NCBI RefSeq assembly: GCF_044904675.1
Contig: NZ_JADIKJ010000009.1
Span: 136,679-200,678, forward strand
Origin: Dyella_B jejuensis
GTDB lineage: Bacteria > Pseudomonadota > Gammaproteobacteria > Xanthomonadales > Rhodanobacteraceae
DNA: 64,000 nt
Direction: 5' to 3'
In this document: piece by piece, positions 28,283-36,728 of the stretch
How the letters are laid out: every line of letters starts with the position of its first letter
Numbering within the stretch: position 1 is the stretch's first letter
The notes under the pieces: model-generated
What the model saw: only the letters and a program-made list of their open reading frames with translations
Told to the model about the DNA's origin: nothing
The model's database searches: none
Position numbers and translations under genes: made by a program

Positions 28283-29353
28283 ATGCACACTGCCTTGAAG
28301 AACGATCGCTTGCTGCGTGCCCTGCGCCGCGAGCCCGTCGATACCACTCCCGTATGGGTCATGCGCCAGGCCGGCCGCTACCTGCCCGAATACCGTGCCA
28401 CCCGCGCCAAGGCCGGCAGTTTCATGGCGCTGGCGCAAAGTCCCGAACTGGCCTGCGAAGTGACGTTGCAGCCGCTGCGGCGCTTCGAACTGGATGCGGC
28501 GATCCTGTTCTCCGACATCCTGACCATTCCCGACGCGATGGGCCTGGGCCTTTCGTTCGCACAAGGCGAAGGACCGCAATTCGCCCGTCCGGTACGCACT
28601 CGCGCCGAGGTCGACAAACTCGGCGTACCGGACATGGAAACCGAGTTGCGCTATGTGATGGATGCGGTGCGGGTGATCCGCCGGGAACTCGACGGCAGCG
28701 TGCCGCTGATCGGCTTCTCCGGCAGCCCGTGGACGCTGGCCTGCTACATGGTGGAAGGCCACGGTTCACGTGATTTCGCCAGCGCCAAGGCGATGTGCTG
28801 GAACGATCCGTCCCTCGCGCACACGCTGCTCGACACGCTGGCACAATCCGTGGCCGCATATCTGGCTGCGCAAGCAGCAGCCGGTGCGCAGGTGCTGATG
28901 GTGTTCGACACCTGGGGCGGCCTGCTGGGTCCGGCCGCGTTCCGCGAATTCTCGCTGCGTTATATGGCTCAGGTCGTCGACGCGCTGGCGGCGGACCCGC
29001 ACGCGCGCGAACTGCCGGTGATCCTGTTCTCGAAAGGCGCGCAGGCGCATCTTTCCGCCATGGCCGATACGGGCTGCGCCGCATTGGGCGTGGACTGGAC
29101 CATCGAACTCGCCGATGCGCGCCGCGCCGTCAATGGCAAGGTGGCGCTGCAAGGCAATCTCGACCCGGCCGTGCTGCGCGCCAGTCCGGATACCATCCGC
29201 CGCGAAGTGCGCAACGTGCTCGACAGCTATGGCAACCATCCGGGCCATGTCTTCAATCTCGGCCATGGCATCACGCCGGAAGTCGACCCCGAGCACGTCA
29301 AGGTGCTGGTGGATGAAGTGCACGCTTATGGCCGCCAGTTGCGCGATCCCTAA
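28283..29353 (+). CDS. hemE: Uroporphyrinogen decarboxylase
   Basis: 356-residue haem-biosynthesis enzyme that converts uroporphyrinogen III to coproporphyrinogen III. Diagnostic blocks are the N-terminal PVWVMRQAGRYLPEYR with catalytic Arg residues, AAILFSDILTIPDAMG, GFSGSPWTLACYMVEG and the C-terminal FNLGHGITPEVDPEHVK. Length equals the E. coli enzyme (354). It starts at the WGR gene stop and ends near a strong hairpin. Confidence 0.97.
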   Translation: MHTALKNDRLLRALRREPVDTTPVWVMRQAGRYLPEYRATRAKAGSFMALAQSPELACEVTLQPLRRFELDAAILFSDILTIPDAMGLGLSFAQGEGPQFARPVRTRAEVDKLGVPDMETELRYVMDAVRVIRRELDGSVPLIGFSGSPWTLACYMVEGHGSRDFASAKAMCWNDPSLAHTLLDTLAQSVAAYLAAQAAAGAQVLMVFDTWGGLLGPAAFREFSLRYMAQVVDALAADPHARELPVILFSKGAQAHLSAMADTGCAALGVDWTIELADARRAVNGKVALQGNLDPAVLRASPDTIRREVRNVLDSYGNHPGHVFNLGHGITPEVDPEHVKVLVDEVHAYGRQLRDP

Positions 29354-29361
29354 CGCAGCTG

Positions 29362-29395
29362 CTCCATTCCCTCTCTGGAGAGAGAGGGAATGGAG
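29362..29395. terminator. Hairpin between convergent hemE and hydrolase genes
   Basis: A 15-bp perfect stem, CTCCATTCCCTCTCT with AGAGAGGGAATGGAG, closes a GGAG loop. There is no clear T run on either side. Its place between two convergent stops, 8 bp after hemE and 9 bp before the hydrolase stop, suggests a bidirectional transcription barrier. Confidence 0.7.
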
Positions 29396-29404
29396 CGCAG
29401 GACA

Positions 29405-31018
29405 TTAGTGCAAGGACACCGTCAACGTCGAAGGCGTCTCCGCCGAAGCGCTGAACGTCAAGCTGCTGTTGAACGGCGTTACGCCGGCATAACGCAGATC
29501 GTCCGTGGCAATCACCAGCGCGAGTTGATCGCCCGGGTCGATCTCCCAGTTGGTCGCTTCCAGGTTCATGTCGATGGTTTGCGGCACGCCAACCGCCGCG
29601 TTAGCCAGCGTATAGGGCTTCCAGGTGATCAGCTGACCGATACCCGATGCGTTGACGCTGTAGAGGTACGCCACCAGGGTGAATTGATTGCTTGCAGGCG
29701 TCACCGTCACCTGCAGCGACGGCATGCCCAGCAGGTTTTCGGTTTGCGTCGCCACCGGCCCCACCCATACCCCTGCATTCCAGCGGTTGACCAGCGAGAG
29801 GGCCACAGGGGGAGGCAGATCCAGATAACCGGTCAGCGCACCGCTGAGCAAGACCACGCCCGTGGTAGCGGCGGTCAGATAGCCACCGGTAACGTTGTAT
29901 TGCCAGTTGCCGCCGGAACCGCTCGACAGGCTGCCCGTGCATTGGTACAGCAGGCCGCACGAAGCCGGCTTGGTCAGGTTATATGTCACCGCGCCCTGTT
30001 GCACCGCGTTCCAGTTCGCGAAGTCGCTCCATACACCGGTCTGCGATTTCAGCTGCACTGGCGGCTGGGCATCGATGCCGTTGTTGATGCCCTTGAGGTA
30101 ATGATCGAACCACGAATTGACGGCACTGTAGACCTCGTTGGGAAGTCCTGCCGCGCCCAGCAATTCGGCAGTGGTGTGATCGCCATGCGAGAACATCAAC
30201 CTTTTCGGCACGGTAAGCTGGTTATAGAAATTGATCAGCTGACTTGGCACGAACAGGCTGTCTTCGAAATCATTGGCGACGAAAACGGCCGGGCCGTTGG
30301 CGTTGATCTTTGCGATGTTGGTGATGGGCGAACGTCCTGGCGTGTAAGGATCGGCCAACACCGCGCTCACCGCTGCCTGGTAATTGTCCGCAAGCACATC
30401 CTGGTTCACCTGCGATATGAGTGTTCCGGGCTTGCCCATGTAACTGGAAAAAGACAACAGCGCGATGCCTTGCTGGCTCGGCGTCTGGTTGGCGTCGAGC
30501 GATGCGGCCAAGTCCGCCCAGGTGCTCATGGAAGCCACCGCCTTGATCCGCGGATCGTTCTCGGCCGCCAGCAGGCTGGTTCCCGCGCCATAGGAAATAC
30601 CGGACACGCCGATCGCCTGGGGATTGGAAGGCGTGTGATTCAACGCCCAGGTAATGACCGTGCTGACATCGCCCACCGTCAGCGGCGCTGCGATATCGAT
30701 GTAGCCGCACTCGGGATTCAACGCGCAACCGGTACCAAAGCCGCGCGAGCTGTAGCTGATCACGACGTATCCGTTACTCGCCAACAGATTGGCTTCGCCC
30801 ACGTATTCCGTATATGAAAAGCCCCAGCTGGAAGGCATCACCACCAAGGGAAATGGTCCGTTTCCCTGCCCTGCAGGCACCGAAACATACGCATTGAGTT
30901 GATAGCCATCCGGTGTTGGAATCGATGTCACCGTGCCGGGAAGACTCTGGGCCGCCACCGGTGCGGTTGCCGCCATCGCCGCTACCAGAACGCTCAACAA
31001 GGTCGCTATAGCTCGCAT
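29405..31018 (-). CDS. Secreted alpha/beta hydrolase of the CocE/X-Pro dipeptidyl-peptidase type
   Basis: 537-residue exported enzyme. The signal peptide is MRAIATLLSVLVAAMAATAPVAAQ, with likely cleavage after VAA. The alpha/beta core (about 30-320) has the nucleophile elbow GVSGISYGAG, an acidic ANDFEDSLFVP region and a His in MFSHGDHTT. The C-terminal third (about 390-537) is a beta-rich jelly-roll like the X-Pro dipeptidyl-peptidase C-terminal domain, with DPGDQLALVIATDD. Substrate (ester, peptide or amide) cannot be told. The ATG has GGAGGG 6 bp upstream. Four Cys (GCALNPEC and CGLLYQC) suggest two disulfides. Confidence 0.85.
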   Translation of the reverse strand: MRAIATLLSVLVAAMAATAPVAAQSLPGTVTSIPTPDGYQLNAYVSVPAGQGNGPFPLVVMPSSWGFSYTEYVGEANLLASNGYVVISYSSRGFGTGCALNPECGYIDIAAPLTVGDVSTVITWALNHTPSNPQAIGVSGISYGAGTSLLAAENDPRIKAVASMSTWADLAASLDANQTPSQQGIALLSFSSYMGKPGTLISQVNQDVLADNYQAAVSAVLADPYTPGRSPITNIAKINANGPAVFVANDFEDSLFVPSQLINFYNQLTVPKRLMFSHGDHTTAELLGAAGLPNEVYSAVNSWFDHYLKGINNGIDAQPPVQLKSQTGVWSDFANWNAVQQGAVTYNLTKPASCGLLYQCTGSLSSGSGGNWQYNVTGGYLTAATTGVVLLSGALTGYLDLPPPVALSLVNRWNAGVWVGPVATQTENLLGMPSLQVTVTPASNQFTLVAYLYSVNASGIGQLITWKPYTLANAAVGVPQTIDMNLEATNWEIDPGDQLALVIATDDLRYAGVTPFNSSLTFSASAETPSTLTVSLH

Positions 31019-31086
31019 AACACCCTCCGCTGATGTTTTGAGACAGATGTGATCCCCCGCACATGCGCACACGTATGCATGGCGAC

Positions 31087-31100
31087 GCGCACATGTGCGC
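31087..31100. promoter_or_regulatory. Perfect palindrome GCGCACATGTGCGC before the hydrolase gene
   Basis: A 14-bp palindrome 69 bp upstream of the hydrolase ATG, in the promoter region. A related ACATGCGCACACGTATGC stretch lies just nearer the gene (about 31060-31078). Together they could be an operator. The 305-bp hydrolase/MFS gap holds no gene and no other structure I could identify. Confidence 0.35.
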
Positions 31101-31323
31101 TCACCCAGGTGATGCTTGCGTGAACAGTCGTGACTTGGCGCATCAGGATTTGATGGAAGTCAAAGCAGGACTTGAAAATTAAGCGTCGCAACCGTGTTAT
31201 GCGCCATGCGGGCGCATGACACGGCAACGTACCTGTCCCTGTTTTTTTATTACTTATCGCGCGCGTAAGCGATGATGACTCGCGCATCCGCCGTCATGCG
31301 GAGCGTGGCACGTATGCCAACGA

Positions 31324-32760
31324 TCAGGCGCGCATATCTTCCAGTTCGATGCCGCGCGTCTCGCGCACCGCACGCATGACAAACAGCAGCGACACCAACG
31401 CGAACAGCGCATACAAGCCATACGCGAACGCCAATCCGATCTGTGCCAGCCACGGAAAAGTGCTGGTTATGGCGAAATTGGCGATCCACTGCGCTGCCGC
31501 GGCCACCGCCAAGGCAATCGCACGGATGCTGTTGGGAAACATCTCGCCCAGCAGTACCCATACCATCGGTCCCCAGCTCAAACCGAAGCACACCACATAG
31601 GCGTTGGCCGCAACCAGCGCGGTGACTCCCCATGGCGCCGGCAAACTCAGCGCCGCGCCGCTGCCGGTGGCTTGCGAGAAACACCACGCCATCAAGCCCA
31701 GCGTAAGCGTCATGCCGGCCGAACCAATCAACAGCAATGGCTTGCGTCCGATCTTGTCCACCAGTGCGATGGCCACCAATGTCACCAATACATTCACCAC
31801 CGACGTTGCCACGGTGAGCGAAAACGAATCGGCCTCGCTGAAACCCACCGAGTGCCACAGCGTGGAGGAGTAATAGAAAATCACGTTGATGCCGACGAAC
31901 TGCTGGAACACCGACAACAGGATGCCAGTCCATACGATCGGCAACAGGCCGGCGCGCGGGCCGCGCAGGTCGCGCAAGCTGGGCCGGTATTCCGCGCGCA
32001 AGCTGTGCGCGATGTCGCTGACCTTGGCTTCGAGCGCGCTGTCGCTATGCAAGTCCAGCACTTTCGCCAATACCGTGCGTGCCTCCGGCAGGCGGCCACG
32101 CGCCACCAGGTACCGCGGCGATTCGGGCACACCCAGTACCAGCACGCCGTAAATCAGCGCCGGCAATGCAGCAAGCAGGAACATCCAGCGCCACGCTTCC
32201 AGGCCAAGCCACAGCAGGTGCGATGCGCCGCCGGCCGTGCTCGCCAGCCACGCATCGCTGAGCAGGGCCACGAAGATGCCGAGCACAATCGCCAGCTGCT
32301 GCATCGAGCCCAGGCGTCCGCGCACGTGCGCCGGCGACACCTCGGCGATATAGGCCGGCGCAATCACCGATGCCATGCCCACGCCGATGCCGCCGACAAC
32401 GCGCCAGAGAACCAGATCCCACACACCGTGCACCAGCCCCGAGCCGATCGCGCTCAGCACCAGGAACAACGCGGCGACCTGCATGGTGCGCACGCGGCCC
32501 AGGCGATCGGCCAGCGGACCGGCGTACCACGCGCCCAATGCCGAACCGAGCAAGGCGCACGACACCGCGAAACCGATCTGGCCCGCGCCGAGGCCAAAGC
32601 CATGGCGCACCGCGTCCACGGCGCCGTTGATGACCGCCGTATCGAAGCCGAACAGGAATCCGCCGATGGCGGCGGCGGCGGCAATCAGCACGACTCTCGC
32701 CGTGGTGCGCGCCTCTTCCCCTTGCGACGCGCTTGCCTGCGTACTGGTATCTAGGTTCAT
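31324..32760 (-). CDS. Sugar-porter-family MFS transporter
   Basis: 478-residue twelve-helix membrane transporter. Sugar porter signatures are GGFLFGFDTAVINGA in helix 1, PLADRLGRVRTM after helix 2, AEVSPAHVRGRLGSMQQLAI, the PESPRYLVARGR motif after helix 6, FQQFVGINVIFYYSSTLW in helix 7 and DKIGRKPLLL. Proton-coupled sugar uptake is the family role; the sugar is unknown. I chose the ATG at 32760, which has GGGGAG with 10-bp spacing. A second ATG three codons upstream sits too close to that site. Confidence 0.9.
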   Translation of the reverse strand: MNLDTSTQASASQGEEARTTARVVLIAAAAAIGGFLFGFDTAVINGAVDAVRHGFGLGAGQIGFAVSCALLGSALGAWYAGPLADRLGRVRTMQVAALFLVLSAIGSGLVHGVWDLVLWRVVGGIGVGMASVIAPAYIAEVSPAHVRGRLGSMQQLAIVLGIFVALLSDAWLASTAGGASHLLWLGLEAWRWMFLLAALPALIYGVLVLGVPESPRYLVARGRLPEARTVLAKVLDLHSDSALEAKVSDIAHSLRAEYRPSLRDLRGPRAGLLPIVWTGILLSVFQQFVGINVIFYYSSTLWHSVGFSEADSFSLTVATSVVNVLVTLVAIALVDKIGRKPLLLIGSAGMTLTLGLMAWCFSQATGSGAALSLPAPWGVTALVAANAYVVCFGLSWGPMVWVLLGEMFPNSIRAIALAVAAAAQWIANFAITSTFPWLAQIGLAFAYGLYALFALVSLLFVMRAVRETRGIELEDMRA

Positions 32761-32905
32761 TGGGATCATGCTCCCCGCATGATGGTGTCGAATGGTGGCC
32801 GATTCTGCGTGCAGGCACGAAAGCTGTCCGCCTGAATACGTATGCATCCCTGACCTGGGCATCGTAGACGGGAATGCCGGATCATCCAAACCGCCCAGGC
32901 TTGGC

Positions 32906-34849
32906 CTAAGACTGCACGGCCCCGCATGACTGATGTTCATCGAAGAAGCGTCGCACCTGCGCGAGCTCCCGCGTGCGTGGCATCGGCGGCAGGCTGGCCA
33001 GGAACAATTTGCCATATCCCTTGCTGGTGAGGCGCGGATCGCAAAGCACCAGCACGCCACGATCGTGCACGTCGCGGATCAGCCGGCCCGCGCCTTGCTT
33101 GAGCGCGATCACCGCCGAAGGTACCTGCCAACCCATGAAAGGATTCACGCCCATCTGCTCCAGCGCTTCCAGGCGCGCCTGCAATACCGGATCGTCCGGC
33201 GCGGCGAACGGCAGCTTGTCGATCACCACTACCGACAATGCTTCGCCGGCCACATCCACGCCCTCCCAGAAGCTGGCCGCGCCGAGCAGCACGCCATGGC
33301 CGCTGGCGCGAAATTCCTCCAGCAACTGATGCCGCGGTGCACTGCCCTGCACGAACAGCGGCCATGGCACCCGGTCGGCCAATAATTCGGCGGCGCGACG
33401 CAAGGCACGATGCGAGGTGAACAAAAGAAATGCGCGGCCATCGGAAGCTTCCAGCACCGGCATCGCCGCATCGATCACGCGGTCGGTGTAATCGCGCGCG
33501 GCCGGATCGGGCAACTTTTCCGGGATGTAGCACAGCGCCTGGCGCGCATAGTCGAACGGGCTCTCCAGGCTCAATGCCTGCGGATCATCGAGGCCAAGCT
33601 GGCGGGCGAAGTGATCGAAATGCCCGGCTACCGACAGGGTAGCCGAGGTGTGGATCCACGCCGCATGCGTGCGCTCGCGCATCGCGCGCAACGGCGCGGC
33701 CAGGTCCAGCGGCGTCGCATGCAGCGCAAAACCGCGTGGAAACAGTTCATACCAGCGCACATCCTGCTCGGAATGTTCTTCCGTGATGCGGTCCAGGCGT
33801 TCGCTCAGGCCGGCGGCGCGATCATGCACGTTCATGAAACCGCGCGAACGCTCCGCTTGCGAGGCAAGCACGTCGGTCAACGCAGCCAGCAATTCACCCA
33901 GGTCACGCAGCGCCGGCGGCACGCCATCGCCCTTGAGCAGATCGTGGAACGCACCTCGCGCGGGCAGCGATTCCAACCTCAGGCGAAGCTTGCGCACGGC
34001 TTCCTGCAAGGCTTCGATCGGTTCCAGCAGCAGGCCGATCGCGCCGGTGACACCTGCGCATTCGGCCAATGCATCCTGCGCCAGCTCGGTAAGCTGGCGC
34101 GCGCTGATGCTCTGCGAAAAAAATTGGCCGGCCAGCTCCGGGATCTGGTGTGCCTCGTCGAGAATAAACGCCTGCGCACCAGGCAGGATTTCGCCGAAAC
34201 CCTCCTGCTTCAACGCAAGGTCGGCAAACAGCAAGTGATGATTGACCACCACCAGATCCGCCTCCTGCGCCTCGCGACGGGCGGCGATCACATGGCAGTC
34301 GTCGTAGAAGGGACACTCCACGCCAAGGCAATTTTCCGGCGTGGAGGTTACGCGCAGCCACAGCGGCGAATCTTCCGGCACCTCGGCCAGTTCCATGCGA
34401 TCGCCGCGCCGCGTGCGTGCGGACCACGCGCGGATCGCCGCCAGCTGCGTCGCCTGGTTGCGGTCGAAACCGGACCCCTCGCGCACGGTCTGGTCGAGGC
34501 GATACAGGCACAGGTAATTGGCGCGTCCCTTGAGCAAGGCCACCTTCACGCGCGCGCCGAGCACCGAACGCACCTTGGGTACGTCCCGGAAGAACAGCTG
34601 GTCCTGCAGCGCCTTGGTGCCGGTGGAAACGATCACCCGTTCACCCGACAACATGGCGGGCACCAGGTAGGCATAGGTTTTTCCGGTGCCGGTGCCGGCC
34701 TCGGCAATCAGTGTCTCGCATTCGGCCATGGCGTGCTGGACGGCCCGCGCCATCGCCTGCTGTGCGGCACGCGGCGCGAAATTCGGCAGTTCGCGGGCAA
34801 ACGGGCCATCGGCACCGAGCAGCGCGCCGATATCATCGGATTCGGTCAT
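32906..34849 (-). CDS. DinG/YoaA-type ATP-dependent DNA helicase
   Basis: XPD-like superfamily 2 helicase, about 647 residues. Walker A is LIAEAGTGTGKTYAYLVPAM. Four cysteines for an iron-sulfur cluster are in YLCLYRL and ENCLGVECPFYDDCHV. The DEAH box is AFILDEAHQ and the C-terminal motif VI is QGAGRLIRDVHDRGVL. The length is near E. coli YoaA (636), and less like DinG (716). YoaA proteins help repair stalled replication forks. Start chosen at ATG 34849; an ATG nine codons upstream at 34876 is also possible. Confidence 0.9.
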   Translation of the reverse strand: MTESDDIGALLGADGPFARELPNFAPRAAQQAMARAVQHAMAECETLIAEAGTGTGKTYAYLVPAMLSGERVIVSTGTKALQDQLFFRDVPKVRSVLGARVKVALLKGRANYLCLYRLDQTVREGSGFDRNQATQLAAIRAWSARTRRGDRMELAEVPEDSPLWLRVTSTPENCLGVECPFYDDCHVIAARREAQEADLVVVNHHLLFADLALKQEGFGEILPGAQAFILDEAHQIPELAGQFFSQSISARQLTELAQDALAECAGVTGAIGLLLEPIEALQEAVRKLRLRLESLPARGAFHDLLKGDGVPPALRDLGELLAALTDVLASQAERSRGFMNVHDRAAGLSERLDRITEEHSEQDVRWYELFPRGFALHATPLDLAAPLRAMRERTHAAWIHTSATLSVAGHFDHFARQLGLDDPQALSLESPFDYARQALCYIPEKLPDPAARDYTDRVIDAAMPVLEASDGRAFLLFTSHRALRRAAELLADRVPWPLFVQGSAPRHQLLEEFRASGHGVLLGAASFWEGVDVAGEALSVVVIDKLPFAAPDDPVLQARLEALEQMGVNPFMGWQVPSAVIALKQGAGRLIRDVHDRGVLVLCDPRLTSKGYGKLFLASLPPMPRTRELAQVRRFFDEHQSCGAVQS

Positions 34850-34951
34850 AGTCGCAGTATCGCGCAGGGCCGTCATGTGCGATACCGATTCACGCGCAAC
34901 CAGCGAAAGCGCGTCATCCCATTCACATCAGTACGATCACGGAGAAACGCC

Positions 34952-35079
34952 ATGCCATCGAACTGCAGATGCTGGCCTGGAGCATCGTGCCTGGCCTGGT
35001 GCAGATCGTCCTCGCCACGAGCGGCTTCGTCGGCCAGCGCGGCCTGGGCCGGGCCGCCAGTGCACGCGATGCAAACCCC
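34952..35079 (+). pseudogene. 5' fragment of a MAPEG-family membrane protein gene, truncated at a repeat
   Basis: After a good GGAG site and ATG (34952) the sequence continues, one base out of frame, as AIELQMLAWSIVPGLVQIVL and then ATSGFVGQRGLGRAASARDANP. That is the expected first 40 residues of a bacterial MAPEG protein (first membrane helix, then the QRGL..SARD loop). The match stops where the GC-rich repeat begins (about 35077). The rest of the gene is not on the far side, where murD2 ends. Frameshift plus truncation make it a remnant. Confidence 0.65.
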
Positions 35080-35362
35080 AGCCCTCTTCCAAGAGGGGAA
35101 AGAGAGTGGAGAGTGGTGCTCTTCTTCCTCTCCCCTTCGCGGTACGCGGGGAGAGCACACGGAGGTGCTCGGGTTTGAGGAGCGAGGAGAGGATCGAGGT
35201 GAGGGGACAATCTGGCCTCGCTGCATATCGGAGCGATGTTTTGAATGACTCTTCGGGCGAGGTTGGCCCCTCACCCCAGCCCTCTCTCCGAAGGGGAGAG
35301 GGCGTGAAAGCAAGGCGGGAGCGACGCTTTTCTCATCTCCCCGCAGGGAGAGGGAGTGAAAG
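35076..35362. repeat. GC-rich palindromic repeat cluster between MAPEG remnant and murD2
   Basis: It contains a CCCAGCCCTCTT..AAGAGGGGAAAGAG palindrome, then a GTACGCGGGGAGAGCACACGG-type unit with the stem-loop GAGCACACGGAGGTGCTC and GGGTTTGAGGAGCGAGGAGAGG, then CCCCTCACCCCAGCCCTCTC with GGGGAGAGGG. No gene is present. It is one of six such clusters in the window. Confidence 0.8.
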
Positions 35363-35369
35363 CAATAGC

Positions 35370-36728
35370 TCAACCAATCCCCAGCCCTTCGATGTCCGCG
35401 ATCGCTTTCCCGTCGAATCCCGCCATGTCAGCAAAGCACCGTCCACGCTCGGCATAGTCGCGGTACTGATCGAAACTCGGCGCGCCCGGCGAAAGCAATA
35501 CCGTGCCGCCTGGCGGGGTGATCGTGCGCGCCATCTCGACTGCATCGGCGAGTTTGTCGACGTCGCCAAGCGGCACGCCTGATTTCGCCGAACGCAGGGC
35601 GCTGGCGATGCGTGGACCGTTCTCGCCCTGGGCCACGATGCGTAACGCTGTGCGCGATGCCACTGCACCGACAAAGGTGCTCCAATCGAGGCCGCGATCA
35701 TGGCCGCCCACGATCACGGTGACTTCGCGCTCGCGCAGGCTATCCAAAGCGGCAAGCGTGGCTTGCGGCGTGGTACTGATCGAATCGTTGATCCATTGCA
35801 GGCCAGCGCTTTCGCCCAATGCCTGCAGGCGATGCGGCAGCGGACGGAAGCTGGCGAGTGCCGCGGCGGCTTCGATCGCGTCGAAGTCCATCGCTTCCAG
35901 CGCGGCCAGCGCGGCGCAGGCATTGAGCGCGTTGTGCGTGCCGGGCGCGGTCATGCGCTGCAAGGGAAAGATATCGGCGTTACCGCGACGGATGACGTTT
36001 TCCGCTACATGCCAGCCTTCGGCTTGACCGAACAACAAGCGATGCGGATGGCTGGAGGTTTTTTCCAGCAACGCGGGCTGCCCTGCATTCACCAGCAAGC
36101 GGCGCGATACGTCGGCGAGCTTGAGTTTGTCGGCTACGTAGCGTTCGCGCGAGCCATGCCAGTCGAGATGTTCTTCGTACAGGCTGGTGATCACACCCAG
36201 CTCCAGCGGGCCGGCTTCGCCGGTCTGAAAACTGGATAGTTCAACCGCCCATAGTTCGGCGTGTTGGTCCAGCAGTTCGAGCAACGGCAAGCCGATATTG
36301 CCGGCCAAGGCGGTGCGCATTCCCAGTGCGCGGGCCAGATGCGCGAGCAATGCGACGGTGGTGCTCTTGCCTTTGGTGCCGGTCACCGCGGCGACACGCG
36401 CCTGCGGATTTTCCGCAAACCAGATCGCCGTACCGGAGGTGAAGCGCGTGCCTTGCGCCTGCGCGGTGACCAGCGCGGGCTTATAGGCGGAGATACCGGG
36501 CGACTTGATCACCACATCATAGGCGCTGAGCGCGACGGCATCGGGCTCAAGCGGATAGACACGCACGGCGGCGTCGAATGCCTGCGCCTGGGCTGCTTCG
36601 GCTTCGCTGCAATAGAGCGCCAGCGCCAGTTGCGGCGCGCGCCGGCGCAAGGCACGAATGGCGGCGCGTCCCTCGCGTCCGAAACCCCAGACCGCGACGC
36701 GCTTTGCGGCAAGTTCAGCGATACGCAT
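35370..36728 (-). CDS. murD2: UDP-N-acetylmuramoyl-L-alanine--L-glutamate ligase (MurD2)
   Basis: 452-residue Mur ligase. It has the Rossmann start RVAVWGFGREGRAA, the ATP loop AVTGTKGKSTTVALL, a LWAVELSSFQT segment, the EEHLDWHGS block and the C-terminal LSPGAPSFDQY. Overall it resembles MurD, but its coupling with MurL marks it as MurD2. In Xanthomonas, MurD2 adds L-Glu to UDP-MurNAc-L-Ala and MurL then epimerises the terminal residue to D-Glu. The ATG shares its A with the murL stop (TGATG), so translation is coupled. Confidence 0.88.
   Translation of the reverse strand: MRIAELAAKRVAVWGFGREGRAAIRALRRRAPQLALALYCSEAEAAQAQAFDAAVRVYPLEPDAVALSAYDVVIKSPGISAYKPALVTAQAQGTRFTSGTAIWFAENPQARVAAVTGTKGKSTTVALLAHLARALGMRTALAGNIGLPLLELLDQHAELWAVELSSFQTGEAGPLELGVITSLYEEHLDWHGSRERYVADKLKLADVSRRLLVNAGQPALLEKTSSHPHRLLFGQAEGWHVAENVIRRGNADIFPLQRMTAPGTHNALNACAALAALEAMDFDAIEAAAALASFRPLPHRLQALGESAGLQWINDSISTTPQATLAALDSLREREVTVIVGGHDRGLDWSTFVGAVASRTALRIVAQGENGPRIASALRSAKSGVPLGDVDKLADAVEMARTITPPGGTVLLSPGAPSFDQYRDYAERGRCFADMAGFDGKAIADIEGLGIG

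Noticed and set aside
29390..30817. 475-residue plus-strand frame opposite the secreted hydrolase
   Set aside because: No domain; the minus frame has signal peptide, nucleophile elbow and good ribosome site.
33410..35248. 612-residue plus-strand frame opposite the DinG/YoaA helicase
   Set aside because: Antisense to a helicase with all motifs; it also reads through the MAPEG remnant and repeat in a different frame.
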